Shown: positions 27,739 to 37,417 of the stretch, piece after piece
Numbering within the stretch: position 1 is the first letter of the stretch
Layout: the number at the start of each line of letters is the position of its first letter
Assembly (NCBI RefSeq): GCF_042648805.1
Contig: NZ_JBHRXZ010000022.1
Span: 186,001 to 250,000 of the forward strand
Length of the DNA: 64,000 nt
Source of the DNA: Azomonas tarimensis
GTDB taxonomy: Bacteria; Pseudomonadota; Gammaproteobacteria; Pseudomonadales; Pseudomonadaceae
Direction of reading: 5' to 3'
Position numbers and translations under genes: made by a program
Notes under the pieces: model-generated
What the model was told of the DNA's origin: nothing
Databases searched by the model: none
Seen by the model: the letters and a program-made list of their open reading frames with translations, nothing else

Positions 27739-29574
27739 ATGTGCGGCATCGTGGGCGCCATTGCTGAACGAAACATCAGTCCGATCCTGCTTGAAGGTCT
27801 CAAACGCCTCGAGTATCGCGGCTACGACAGCGCTGGCGTGGCGGTGCTCGACGCCCAGGGGCAGCTCAAGCGGTTGCGTCGCAACGGCAAGGTGGCCGAA
27901 CTCGACCAGGCCCTGCGCGTGAACGGACTCGGCGGTCGCCTGGGCATCGCCCACACCCGCTGGGCCACCCACGGCGCACCCAGTGAGCGTAACGCCCATC
28001 CGCATTTCTCCGGCGATGGCCTGGCCGTGGTGCACAACGGCATCATCGAAAATCATGAGGCGCTGCGGCGCGAGCTCGCTGCCCTGGGGTATGTGTTCAC
28101 CTCGGACACCGACACCGAAGTCATCGTCCACCTGCTGCACCACAAGCTGAGCACCCTCGGCGATCTGACCGCCGCGCTGAAGGCGGCGATTCCTGAACTG
28201 CATGGGGCCTATGGCCTGGCGGTGGTCAGTGCCGCCCAGCCGGATCGCCTGCTGGCAGCCCGCAGCGGCAGCCCGCTGGTGATTGGTCTGGGCCTGGGAG
28301 AAAACTTCCTCGCCTCCGACCAGCTCGCCTTGCGCCAGGTCACCGACCGCTTCGTCTATCTGGAAGAGGGCGACATCGCCGAAATCCGTCGCGACAGCCT
28401 GCAGATCTGGAACCTTGCGGGCGAGGCGGTGCAGCGCGAGACGGTGCAGTACCACGAGGGCGCCGAGGCCGCCGACAAGGGCGAGTACCGCCACTTCATG
28501 CTCAAGGAAATCCACGAGCAGCCGCGGGTGGTGCGGCGCACCCTCGAAGGGCGGCTGGGCGATGGCCAGGTGCTGGTCGAGGCCTTCGGGCCAGGGGCCG
28601 CCGAGCTGTTTGCCAGGGTCCGCAACGTGCAGATCGTCGCCTGTGGTACCAGCTACCATGCCGGCATGGTGGCTCGCTACTGGCTGGAAGAACTGGCCGG
28701 GGTGCCGTGCCAGGTCGAGGTGGCCAGCGAATTCCGTTATCGCAAGGTGGCGGTGCAGCCGGACAGCCTGTTCGTCAGCATTTCCCAATCGGGCGAGACG
28801 GCAGACACCCTGGCGGCGCTGCGCAATGCCCGGGACGCCGGCTACCTGGCCAGCCTGGCGATCTGCAATGTGGCCATTAGCTCGCTGGTGCGTGAATCCG
28901 ACCTGACCCTGTTGACCCAGGCCGGGCCCGAGATCGGTGTGGCTTCCACCAAGGCCTTCACCACCCAGCTGGTGGCATTGATGCTGCTCACCCTGTCACT
29001 GGGGCAGGCACGTGCCACGTTGGACAGAGGGGTCGAGGCTGAGCTGGTCAGCGAACTGCGCTGTCTGCCAACGCGGCTTGGCGAGGCCCTGGCGATGGAT
29101 GCGGTCATCGAACAGGTCGCCGAATTCTTTGCCGACAAGCATCACACGCTGTTCCTCGGTCGCGGCGCCCAGTACCCGGTGGCCATGGAGGGTGCCCTCA
29201 AGCTCAAGGAGATCTCCTATATTCACGCCGAGGCCTATCCGGCCGGCGAGCTCAAGCACGGCCCGCTGGCGCTGGTGGACAGCGACATGCCGGTGGTGAC
29301 CGTGGCGCCGAACAACGAGTTGGTGGAAAAGCTCAAGTCCAATCTGCAAGAAGTCCGCGCCCGCGGCGGCGAGCTGATCGTGTTCGCCGACGTGCGCGCC
29401 GGACTGGAAAACGGCGAGGGCATCCGCCTGGTGAACATGCCGCACATCAGTGATGCGCTGGCGCCGATCCTCTACACCATTCCGCTGCAGCTGCTCTCCT
29501 ATCACGTGGCGGTGTTCAAGGGCACCGATGTCGATCAGCCACGCAACCTGGCCAAGAGCGTGACTGTGGAGTGA
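27739..29574 (+). CDS. glmS: Glutamine-fructose-6-phosphate aminotransferase (isomerizing)
   Basis: First committed step of amino sugar synthesis: Fru-6-P plus Gln to GlcN-6-P. The 611-residue protein starts at ATG 27739 behind AGGAGA. The nucleophilic Cys follows the initiator Met (MCGIVGAI). The glutaminase domain contains HTRWATHGAPSE, and the two SIS domains contain SGETADT and STKAFTTQ. The C terminus KSVTVE is invariant and its codons form part of the Tn7 attachment site. Confidence 0.98.
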   Translation: MCGIVGAIAERNISPILLEGLKRLEYRGYDSAGVAVLDAQGQLKRLRRNGKVAELDQALRVNGLGGRLGIAHTRWATHGAPSERNAHPHFSGDGLAVVHNGIIENHEALRRELAALGYVFTSDTDTEVIVHLLHHKLSTLGDLTAALKAAIPELHGAYGLAVVSAAQPDRLLAARSGSPLVIGLGLGENFLASDQLALRQVTDRFVYLEEGDIAEIRRDSLQIWNLAGEAVQRETVQYHEGAEAADKGEYRHFMLKEIHEQPRVVRRTLEGRLGDGQVLVEAFGPGAAELFARVRNVQIVACGTSYHAGMVARYWLEELAGVPCQVEVASEFRYRKVAVQPDSLFVSISQSGETADTLAALRNARDAGYLASLAICNVAISSLVRESDLTLLTQAGPEIGVASTKAFTTQLVALMLLTLSLGQARATLDRGVEAELVSELRCLPTRLGEALAMDAVIEQVAEFFADKHHTLFLGRGAQYPVAMEGALKLKEISYIHAEAYPAGELKHGPLALVDSDMPVVTVAPNNELVEKLKSNLQEVRARGGELIVFADVRAGLENGEGIRLVNMPHISDALAPILYTIPLQLLSYHVAVFKGTDVDQPRNLAKSVTVE

Positions 29575-29601
29575 TGATCAGGATGGCTCCGAGTCCAATG
29601 G
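29538..29601 (+). other. attTn7: attTn7 site (TnsD-binding end of glmS and insertion point), apparently empty
   Basis: Tn7 recognises the last codons of glmS and inserts about 25 bases beyond the stop (29572-29574), here near 29597-29601. No Tn7 end sequence is seen. Because the convergent oxygenase gene ends at 29578, the predicted insertion point falls within its final codons. The site is inferred from the conserved glmS 3' end. Confidence 0.6.
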
Positions 29602-30435
29602 CTCGGGCCTGATCAGCGGAGGGGGCTCCTGTGCCTGATAAGGGGTTTCCGGGCGGAGGGTCGATGGCCGCAGGCCGTCGTGATCGAGTTTGGCCTCGCG
29701 CTTGTTGGAGCCCAGCACTCGGCGTGCCAAGGCGCTGCTTCGGTGGACATCGCCGAAATGGTAGAGCGCCGTGGCTCTTAGCAGACGAGGGTCACACTCG
29801 TCATTGCCATGCAGGCTCCGGTAGCCCCAGAAAAGGTAGAGATGCCCTGGTACGAGCCGGACAGTGATGGGGCGGAGCAGGCCGCGCCTTATTCCATGGG
29901 CGATCAGGCGCTGGCTAAAGGTGTTCTGCAGGAGGCTTTTTTCCAGCATGTTGATCAGAACATTGCGGCGGAACCTACGCAGGTTGGGGAATATGAACAG
30001 ATCTCCACGATACGGCCCGTCGTCCGGGATGACCACCGGTAGCAGGGCTGTAACTGCAGTAGCGTCAAAATGATAGAAGTGCGCCTGCTTGCGTCCATTA
30101 TGACCGGCCAGGCAGCGCAGGACCGGAAACATCCGCTCATCCGGGTCGGGATTGTGGTCAAGGCCTTGCCGGTAGAGCTCAGATAACAAGCGGTGAAAGA
30201 GGGGCAAGCGAGCAAAGCTTCCCAGCAGCGTATCGTCCAGCGCTTCCACGCCATGCACTGAAAAATATCGATGGCCATGCACTGCCACCTGTTGGGCCAC
30301 ATAATCCCGTGCCCGTTGCAGCTCGTCGTCACTAAGAACATGTTCCAGAACCGCGTAACCTTCGCGGTCCATCCGTTCGGCCAGGTGTAACAATGCACTC
30401 TCGTCGATACTCGAAAGAACGGTGCTGAAATCCAT
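29578..30435 (-). CDS. 2-oxoglutarate/Fe(II) oxygenase, phytanoyl-CoA dioxygenase-like
   Basis: A 285-residue protein if translated from ATG 30435 (MDFSTVLSSIDESALLHL); an ATG at 30492 would add 19 residues. It has the 2OG-Fe(II) facial triad pattern: HFD (H122, D124) in AHFYHFDATAV, a distal His (H209) in YRSLHGND, and a 2OG-anchoring Arg (R220) in LLRATALYHFGD. Substrate unknown. It is convergent with glmS, with stops only 3 bases apart and no terminator between. The last 45 residues are Pro/Glu-rich and probably disordered. Assignment to the superfamily is fairly sure; the role is not. Confidence 0.7.
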   Translation of the reverse strand: MDFSTVLSSIDESALLHLAERMDREGYAVLEHVLSDDELQRARDYVAQQVAVHGHRYFSVHGVEALDDTLLGSFARLPLFHRLLSELYRQGLDHNPDPDERMFPVLRCLAGHNGRKQAHFYHFDATAVTALLPVVIPDDGPYRGDLFIFPNLRRFRRNVLINMLEKSLLQNTFSQRLIAHGIRRGLLRPITVRLVPGHLYLFWGYRSLHGNDECDPRLLRATALYHFGDVHRSSALARRVLGSNKREAKLDHDGLRPSTLRPETPYQAQEPPPLIRPEPLDSEPS

Positions 30436-30778
30436 TTGCGGTCGGGCCCTTGACCCGCTCCTTGTGTATTTGAGCCATGTTAGTAGCGGCACATTGCCCT
30501 GTTTTCATTCCGACCGACGGTCTCTGAATTAATTTCGCGGCTGTATCAGATTTTTCTGTCCTCGGTATCGGTGACGCTTTCATTAACGGCGAGTGCAAAG
30601 CTAGGCGAGACCGCTCCAAGGGTCAGGTTCATGGCTTTTGTGATGTCGGCTGCTAATCTCGAATTAATCACTGGAAGCCCCAGACTTTTTGTAGGAATCG
30701 CTCGATAGAAGGTTTCAGCGGCGGATTTGTTGACTCATAACGCCGTAAAATGGCGTCGTTGTCTTGGGGAGATGAGTT
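30436..30778. other. Divergent intergenic region, no gene seen
   Basis: This 343-base spacer lies between the minus-strand oxygenase and the plus-strand SMI1/KNR4 gene. It is AT-richer than its surroundings around 30520-30560 and 30650-30700. I see no ORF with homology, RNA gene or clear promoter. The small near-palindrome AACGCC...GGCGTCGTT at 30739-30760 is the only structure. Confidence 0.6.
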
Positions 30779-31186
30779 GTGGAAGAGGTGATTGACCAGC
30801 TGCGTGAGCAGAACGAGAAGGTACCGGTACCGCTGGAGCTGCCCGATGACGATCGGCTGGTGGAAATCGAGGAAGAGCTGCTGATCAATCTGCCGTTCGA
30901 CCTGCGCGAATTCCTGCTCATGGTCAGCGATGTGGTGTACGGACGGCTCGAACCGGTCACGGCGACCGATCCGCAGTCGCATACCTATCTGCCGGATGTC
31001 GCCGCCAATGCCTGGGACGTGGGGGTACCCCGCGATCTCGTGCCCCTGTGCCAGGACGGGGACGATTACTACCTGGTGGATGTCGAAGGCCAGGTGTTGC
31101 GTTGGGACGGCGGCGAGGAAGCCATGACCGACGAAACCTGGGATTCCGTTTGGCACTGGGTGCGTGATGTCTGGCTGGAGAGCTGA
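30779..31186 (+). CDS. SMI1/KNR4 (SUKH) family protein
   Basis: 135-residue acidic protein starting at GTG 30779 behind GGGGAGATGA. The SUKH-fold signatures are LEIEEELLINLPFDLREFLL-like (VEIEEELLINLPFDLREFL) and the WDVGVPRDLVPLCQDGDDYYLVD core. In Pseudomonas this gene sits beside DUF3301 and a CobW GTPase, as here. Some SUKH proteins are immunity factors against contact-dependent toxins, but this conserved single-copy version has no toxin neighbour, so a housekeeping role is more likely. Confidence 0.85.
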   Translation: MEEVIDQLREQNEKVPVPLELPDDDRLVEIEEELLINLPFDLREFLLMVSDVVYGRLEPVTATDPQSHTYLPDVAANAWDVGVPRDLVPLCQDGDDYYLVDVEGQVLRWDGGEEAMTDETWDSVWHWVRDVWLES

Positions 31187-31223
31187 GATGACCCGCCTGT
31201 CGTACTGAAGTGAGTGAAACGCC

Positions 31224-31628
31224 ATGATCACGTTCGGCAATCTGACCCTGTTCCTGCTGCTGGCCACGCTTGGTGCGTGGCTCTGGCACGCCTATGGCAT
31301 ACGCGAGCGCGCCCTGGCGGCGGTGCGTCGACATTGCGACAAGGAGGCGGTGGAGCTGCTCGACGGCAATGTCGCCTTCCGCCGGCTTGGTCTGGTCAAT
31401 GATGCACGGGGTCAGCGACGCCTGGCCCGCGTCTACGGCTTCGAGTTCACCGTGACCGGTGAACAGCGGCATCCCGGTACCATTGTCATGTTTGGTCCGC
31501 GGGTGGGTTACATCGAATTGGCACCGCATCCCTATCAGCCGTGCGCTGCCGAACCGGCGCCGGCCGAGCGGGCCCAGGTGGTGGTGCTGGCCGACTGGCG
31601 TCGCGAGCGCTCACCGCGTCGGGACTGA
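31224..31628 (+). CDS. DUF3301 membrane-anchored protein
   Basis: 134 residues: one N-terminal TM (FGNLTLFLLLATLGAWLWHAYG), then a soluble domain with RLARVYGFEFTVTGEQRHPG and IVMFGPRVGYIELAPHPYQP typical of DUF3301. Function unknown. Its last 143 bases overlap the 3' end of the convergent CobW gene. The C-terminal tail (EPAPAERAQVVVLADWRRERSPRRD region) lies wholly in the overlap. Confidence 0.85.
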   Translation: MITFGNLTLFLLLATLGAWLWHAYGIRERALAAVRRHCDKEAVELLDGNVAFRRLGLVNDARGQRRLARVYGFEFTVTGEQRHPGTIVMFGPRVGYIELAPHPYQPCAAEPAPAERAQVVVLADWRRERSPRRD

Positions 31629-32598
31629 GCGATCGCACACAGACGCTCAGCCCGGCGGTCAGACTGGCCGCGTCGCGCGCCTCGGTGAAGATGAGCTCGA
31701 GTCTTGAATCCTTTCGCCATTCGCTAGGCTTGAAGACCAGCCTTTGCCCGTCGACGGCATTGGCCGAGTACCAGCGACTGTCGTCGCGCAATACCAGCTT
31801 GGCCCGCCGCCAGTCCAGCCCGTCCAGCCAGGCGGATACCCGTTGCAGGTCGAAGCGCTGACTCGGATGCCAGCGCCAGCCGATGCTCCAGCCGGCATCG
31901 CTAGCCTGCACCTGGCACAGCGCCTGGGCGGGGTCGCTCCAGAGCATGCCGGGGGCCGGCTGGCTGTCTGGAACCGCGAGGCTTGCGGCTGTCGCGGCCG
32001 GCTGACATTCATGACCAGGCAGGTGTTGCAAGGGCAACTGGCCGTGGTCGGTCCAGACTGCCGGCACGACCGGCAGCTGGCGCAACAGTGCCTGGCGGCT
32101 GGGACTGTCCAGATGGCAGCTCTTGTTCAGCACCAATAGCCCGGCAGCGGCGAGGGTACCGGTCTGCTGCTCGGGCAAGGGCTCTCCGGCTGCCAGGGCC
32201 GTGGCATCCATCACCACGACCGGCGGTTGCAGGGCGAGCACCCCACGCCAGGGCGGCTCGGCCAATTGCGCCAGCAAGGTGTCCGGATGCCCCAGCCCGG
32301 AGGGTTCGATCAGCAGCCGGTCGGGCCTGGCCTGGCGCAGCAGACGACCGAGTCCAACCTGGAAGGGCAGGCCATTGACACAACAGAGGCAGCCACCGGG
32401 GATCTCGGCGACGCTGGCGTCGCTGCCCTGCAGCAGCGCAGCGTCGAGGCCGACCAAGCCGAACTCGTTGATCAGTACAGCCCAACGTTCGGCGGCTGGC
32501 TTCTGCGCCAGCAAGGCGCGGATCAGGCTGGTCTTGCCGGCGCCCAGTGAACCGGCGATCAGGTGCGTGGGGATCTGGCTCAGCATCTTTTCAGCCAT
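31486..32598 (-). CDS. CobW/COG0523-family GTPase, putative metal chaperone
   Basis: 370-residue G3E GTPase. Walker A GSLGAGKT at residues 16-23, the metal-binding CxCC motif (C70, C72, C73 in GGCLCCVNG), IEPSGLGHP and the NKSC guanine-recognition motif. C-terminal CobW_C domain about 235-320. Many COG0523 proteins handle zinc or cobalt. The last about 47 residues are Pro/Arg-rich and encoded antisense to the end of the DUF3301 gene, so they may be a non-conserved tail produced by loss of an earlier stop. Confidence 0.85.
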   Translation of the reverse strand: MAEKMLSQIPTHLIAGSLGAGKTSLIRALLAQKPAAERWAVLINEFGLVGLDAALLQGSDASVAEIPGGCLCCVNGLPFQVGLGRLLRQARPDRLLIEPSGLGHPDTLLAQLAEPPWRGVLALQPPVVVMDATALAAGEPLPEQQTGTLAAAGLLVLNKSCHLDSPSRQALLRQLPVVPAVWTDHGQLPLQHLPGHECQPAATAASLAVPDSQPAPGMLWSDPAQALCQVQASDAGWSIGWRWHPSQRFDLQRVSAWLDGLDWRRAKLVLRDDSRWYSANAVDGQRLVFKPSEWRKDSRLELIFTEARDAASLTAGLSVCVRSLSPDAVSARDASRPAPPPGPARPAPVRQRTADRDAVPIRCNPPADQT

Positions 32599-32648
32599 GG
32601 CTGCGTCGGGCGCTGTAGAGTAGCGCGGCCTTGTGGAGGAAGGGACCC

Positions 32649-33005
32649 ATGCGTCTGTTGATTCTGTCTGTTTTACTGCTGGCGAGCAGCCAGTCGCTCG
32701 CCGATGCCTGCATCATCCACAGTCAGGGTGAGCGGGTGGAGGTGAAGGTCTGTCAGCAGAACCGCAGCATTCCATCGGAGATGTTCCACAAGGGATTCTG
32801 CCAGCCACGCCTGCAGGGGCAGAAGGTGGAAGTGACCCGGGTGGAACAGTGCCCCATTGGCTATTTTGGCGCCTGCCGCAATGCCCGGGTTGGCGGCATG
32901 CCCTACCAGCAGGACATCTACTACTACGGCGTGCCCAGCGATGCGCGCTATCTCAAGCCCGCCTGTGAGCAGCAGAGCGGAGGCGTCTGGACGGGCTTTC
33001 GCTAG
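32649..33005 (+). CDS. Small secreted Cys-containing protein, function unknown
   Basis: 118-residue protein starting at ATG 32649 behind GAGGAAGGG. It has a signal peptide (MRLLILSVLLLASSQSLADA), cleaved near residue 19-20, and a mature part with six cysteines that could form disulfides. I do not recognise a named domain, although similar short proteins exist at this place in pseudomonads. Divergent from the CobW gene; its stop codon TAG (33003-33005) shares one base with the parS palindrome. Confidence 0.7.
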   Translation: MRLLILSVLLLASSQSLADACIIHSQGERVEVKVCQQNRSIPSEMFHKGFCQPRLQGQKVEVTRVEQCPIGYFGACRNARVGGMPYQQDIYYYGVPSDARYLKPACEQQSGGVWTGFR

Positions 33006-33018
33006 TTCCACGTGGAAC
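33005..33018. promoter_or_regulatory. parS: parS centromere-like site
   Basis: GTTCCACGTGGAAC is a perfect 14-base palindrome identical to the Pseudomonas parS core bound by ParB. It lies about 30 kb from oriC, between the stop codons of two convergent genes. No second perfect copy was found by eye in the window. Confidence 0.92.
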
Positions 33019-33027
33019 GCCAGGGGC

Positions 33028-33546
33028 TCATTCCACCGGTCGGACGTCACCGCAATCGGCCTGAATCCAGCGTGCATGGGTTTCCATGCTGCCGCGCTGG
33101 GTCTCGCTGCCAACGTCAAGGGTGGATTCGACGCGCGTGGTGAAGGCACGTCTCCCGCTGAAGCGCACCTCGCCTTCCCCCTTGGCGTCCGGGCAGTCGA
33201 AGCGAAACGCCCAGTGGTCGGCGCCCCGTTCGGTAATCTCCTGGCGGCAGTCTGACTCCGGGTCATACAGGGGCAGCTCATCGGCCTGGGCCTGCTCCTC
33301 GGTCAGGCACACCCGAATGCCCTGGGTGCCCAGCTGCACGCCGCTATCGAGCATCATCTGCTCCATCATCTGTCGCTGTTCCGGCGCCATGGCGCCTAGC
33401 ATCTCCTGCAGGTCCGGCAGCGGCTGACCATCGACCTGCATGTTGCTCGAGGTGAACTCCCAGAGGCCTGGTTCCACGGTTTGTGCTGCCAGGCCGGTGG
33501 CGAAGAGACTGGCCGTCAGGGCGACGGCAAGGGTGCGAGCGTTCAC
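33028..33546 (-). CDS. DUF3617 periplasmic protein
   Basis: 172 residues from GTG 33546 behind AAAGGAG. It has a signal peptide (NARTLAVALTASLFATGLAA) followed by VEPGLWEFTSSNMQVDGQPLPDL, the start of DUF3617. Two later Cys pairs (VCLTEEQ, SDCRQEI, FDCPDAK, ADCGDV) could form disulfides. Role unknown; the family is periplasmic in proteobacteria. A much longer frame to 33702 has no better start. Confidence 0.8.
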   Translation of the reverse strand: MNARTLAVALTASLFATGLAAQTVEPGLWEFTSSNMQVDGQPLPDLQEMLGAMAPEQRQMMEQMMLDSGVQLGTQGIRVCLTEEQAQADELPLYDPESDCRQEITERGADHWAFRFDCPDAKGEGEVRFSGRRAFTTRVESTLDVGSETQRGSMETHARWIQADCGDVRPVE

Positions 33547-33623
33547 GGGCAAGACTCCTTTCGACGGGGGTGAGCAGAACTCTAGCAGCGAATCGGCACC
33601 CCTGCGGCAGGACTCCGGTGCGA

Positions 33624-34003
33624 CTAGGTTTCGCAGCTCCAGAGCTCCAGCGACGGCTGCGCCGCATCCGGCGGCCCCAGCCACCGGCTCAGCGCATGAC
33701 ATTCACCCTCGATGCAGATCTCGTAGTCGCCGGCTTGCGGAGTACGGCCGACCCGCAAAGGCTGCAGTGGCGGTAGTCTGACCGGGTAGTGCCAGGCGCC
33801 GTCGCGCAGAATGGCACCCTCGGGGATCTCCATGCCGGCACCGGTGCCCCTGACCCGGGCCGAGAGGATGACCAGCCCGGCCGGGCTGACCTGGTAATCC
33901 TCCTCCCAGCGGATCTTCTCGATGCTGTGTGTCCAGGCCAGGGTAAAGGCCGGCAGGGGCAACATTGCCCACACCGCCCCTGCCAGGCCAAGACACAAGC
34001 CGA

Positions 34004-34007
<4 letters not shown>
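33624..34007 (-). CDS. DUF1850 protein, associated with TAXI-TRAP transporter
   Basis: 127 residues from GTG 34007, which overlaps the TRAP permease stop as GTGA. One N-terminal hydrophobic segment (IGLCLGLAGAVWAMLPL), then FTLAWTHSIEKIRWEEDYQVS and the conserved GTGAGMEIPEGAILRDG stretch of DUF1850. The family nearly always lies next to TAXI-TRAP permeases and may assist the transporter. Function unproven. Confidence 0.85.
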
Positions 34008-36031
<2,024 letters not shown>

Positions 36032-36095
36032 GGGATGGTGACCTCTTGTACAGCGCAAGGACCGGCTCGTCGAGCGAGCCGGCAGGACCTTTCGG

Positions 36096-37049
36096 TCAGT
36101 TCAGGACGCCCGCTTCCTTGTAGAAGCGTTCAGCACCCGGATGCAGCGGGATGGGGAGGTTCTTCGGGGCATCTTCAAGCGTGATGTCGCGGGCAGCCGA
36201 ATGCGAGGTGCCCAGACGCTCGAGGTTGTCGAACATCAGCTTGGTCATCTGGTAGGCCACTTCTTCCGAGACGCCATCATGGGTCACCAGAATGTTGGTG
36301 ATGGCGGCGGTAGGCACGTCGGCGGTCTGGCCGTCATAGGTATTGGCCGGGATGACCATGGACTGGTAGACGGGGTTGCCGATCTTTTCCACCACTTCAG
36401 CGGGGATCTCCACAAAGGTGATCGGCATGGTCGAGGCGAGGTCGCGGATCGCTGCCATGCCCAGGCCGGACGACTGCAGTGTGGCATCGAGCTGGCGGTT
36501 CTTGATCAGCTCCACCGACTCGGCATAGGGCAGGAATTCGACCCGGCCCATGTCCTTGTAGGACATGCCGGCAGCCGCAAAGATGGCGCGAGCGTTGAGT
36601 TCGGTACCCGAGCGCGGCGCGCCCACGGAGATGCGCTTGCCCTTGAGGTCTTCCAGGGTCTTGATGCCCGACTCGCGGCTGGCCACTACCTGGATGTAGT
36701 TCGGGTAGATGCCGGCGATTGCGCGCAGCTTGGTCAGTGGCTGCTTGAAGCCGGCGTCTTCCACGCCGGCCCAGGCGTCGGACACCGAGTCGCCGATGGA
36801 GAAGGCCAGTTCACCCCGGCCGGCCTGCAGCAGGTTGAGGTTTTCCACGGAAGCCTTGGTCGCCTGGACCGAGGTGCGGGCGCCGTCGATGCGGTCATAG
36901 AACTGCGACAGGGCGACCCCGATCGGATAGTAGACGCCGCTGGTACCCCCGGTAAGGATGTTGATGAAGGTGGGAGCGGCGACGGCCGCGGTGCTGGCAG
37001 TCAGGGCGGCCGCAGCGGCGAAAAGGCCCAGGCGTTTGGTCAGTTTCAT
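36096..37049 (-). CDS. TAXI-family TRAP solute receptor
   Basis: 317-residue periplasmic binding protein. Signal peptide MKLTKRLGLFAAAAALTAST with cleavage after AVA. The mature part begins PTFINILTGGTSGVYYPIG, the TAXI-family start, with RISVGAPRSGTELNARAIFAAAG further on. TAXI receptors bind glutamate-like or other carboxylates; the ligand here cannot be read from sequence. First gene of the receptor-permease-DUF1850 operon, preceded by a sigma54 promoter and a DctB/DctD pair. Confidence 0.92.
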   Translation of the reverse strand: MKLTKRLGLFAAAAALTASTAAVAAPTFINILTGGTSGVYYPIGVALSQFYDRIDGARTSVQATKASVENLNLLQAGRGELAFSIGDSVSDAWAGVEDAGFKQPLTKLRAIAGIYPNYIQVVASRESGIKTLEDLKGKRISVGAPRSGTELNARAIFAAAGMSYKDMGRVEFLPYAESVELIKNRQLDATLQSSGLGMAAIRDLASTMPITFVEIPAEVVEKIGNPVYQSMVIPANTYDGQTADVPTAAITNILVTHDGVSEEVAYQMTKLMFDNLERLGTSHSAARDITLEDAPKNLPIPLHPGAERFYKEAGVLN

Positions 37050-37204
37050 GGGGAAACACTCCGTTTCGTTGTTATGAGCTCGCGTGACTGACCATAGACG
37101 AAGCCGGGACGGGCGGCAGACAAGCGCGGCGGACGGAGCGGGGAACCGCTGGGCGTGGCTGCGCTTGTCATTGTCTTTTGACAACCACGTGGACAATCAC
37201 CTTC

Positions 37205-37218
37205 GCAAAAGCCGTGCC
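37205..37218 (-). promoter_or_regulatory. Sigma54 (RpoN) promoter of the TAXI-TRAP operon
   Basis: On the minus strand the sequence is CGGCACGGCTTTTGC: GG at 37218-37217 and GC at 37206-37205, separated by exactly 10 bases. It matches the TGGCACG-N4-TTGC consensus with one change. Predicted start of transcription is near 37193, giving a leader of about 145 bases before the receptor ATG at 37049. Confidence 0.75.
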
Positions 37219-37250
37219 GGTTTTTACCTCAGGGAGAGGCTCTAGAGAGG

Positions 37251-37307
37251 GCGGAATCGGCGGATTCTTGCCAATGGCCGTGATTCGATACGCGGAATGC
37301 CGCCGAT
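37251..37307 (-). promoter_or_regulatory. Candidate upstream activator sites for DctD
   Basis: Two related sequences, GCGGAATCGGCGGAT (37251-37265) and GCGGAATGCCGCCGAT (37292-37307), are 41 bases apart, about four helical turns. They lie about 60-115 bases upstream of the predicted sigma54 start, the usual place for enhancer-binding protein sites. Identification is by position and repetition only. Confidence 0.4.
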
Positions 37308-37417
37308 GCGGTTCTGTCGCGTGGGCTTCGGCCCACCGTGTTCAGGCGCTGCCGGCCCGCTCAGGAGCCGAGCCCATTGCCTGCGCAGCCGTACGGCACG
37401 AGACTCCAGCGTCCAGT

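Noticed and set aside
30779..31186. SMI1/KNR4 protein as an immunity gene of a toxin system
   Set aside because: No toxin or secretion gene is adjacent, and the gene keeps its place beside DUF3301 and CobW in other pseudomonads.
37185..37192. CCACGTGG near the TAXI promoter as another parS
   Set aside because: Flanks (AACCACGTGGAC) do not match GTTCCACGTGGAAC; only the central eight bases agree.
37321..37336. GTGGGC-TTCG-GCCCAC hairpin as terminator of dctD
   Set aside because: Six-base stem without a T run on the minus strand; it also lies just beyond the proposed activator sites. Too weak to call.
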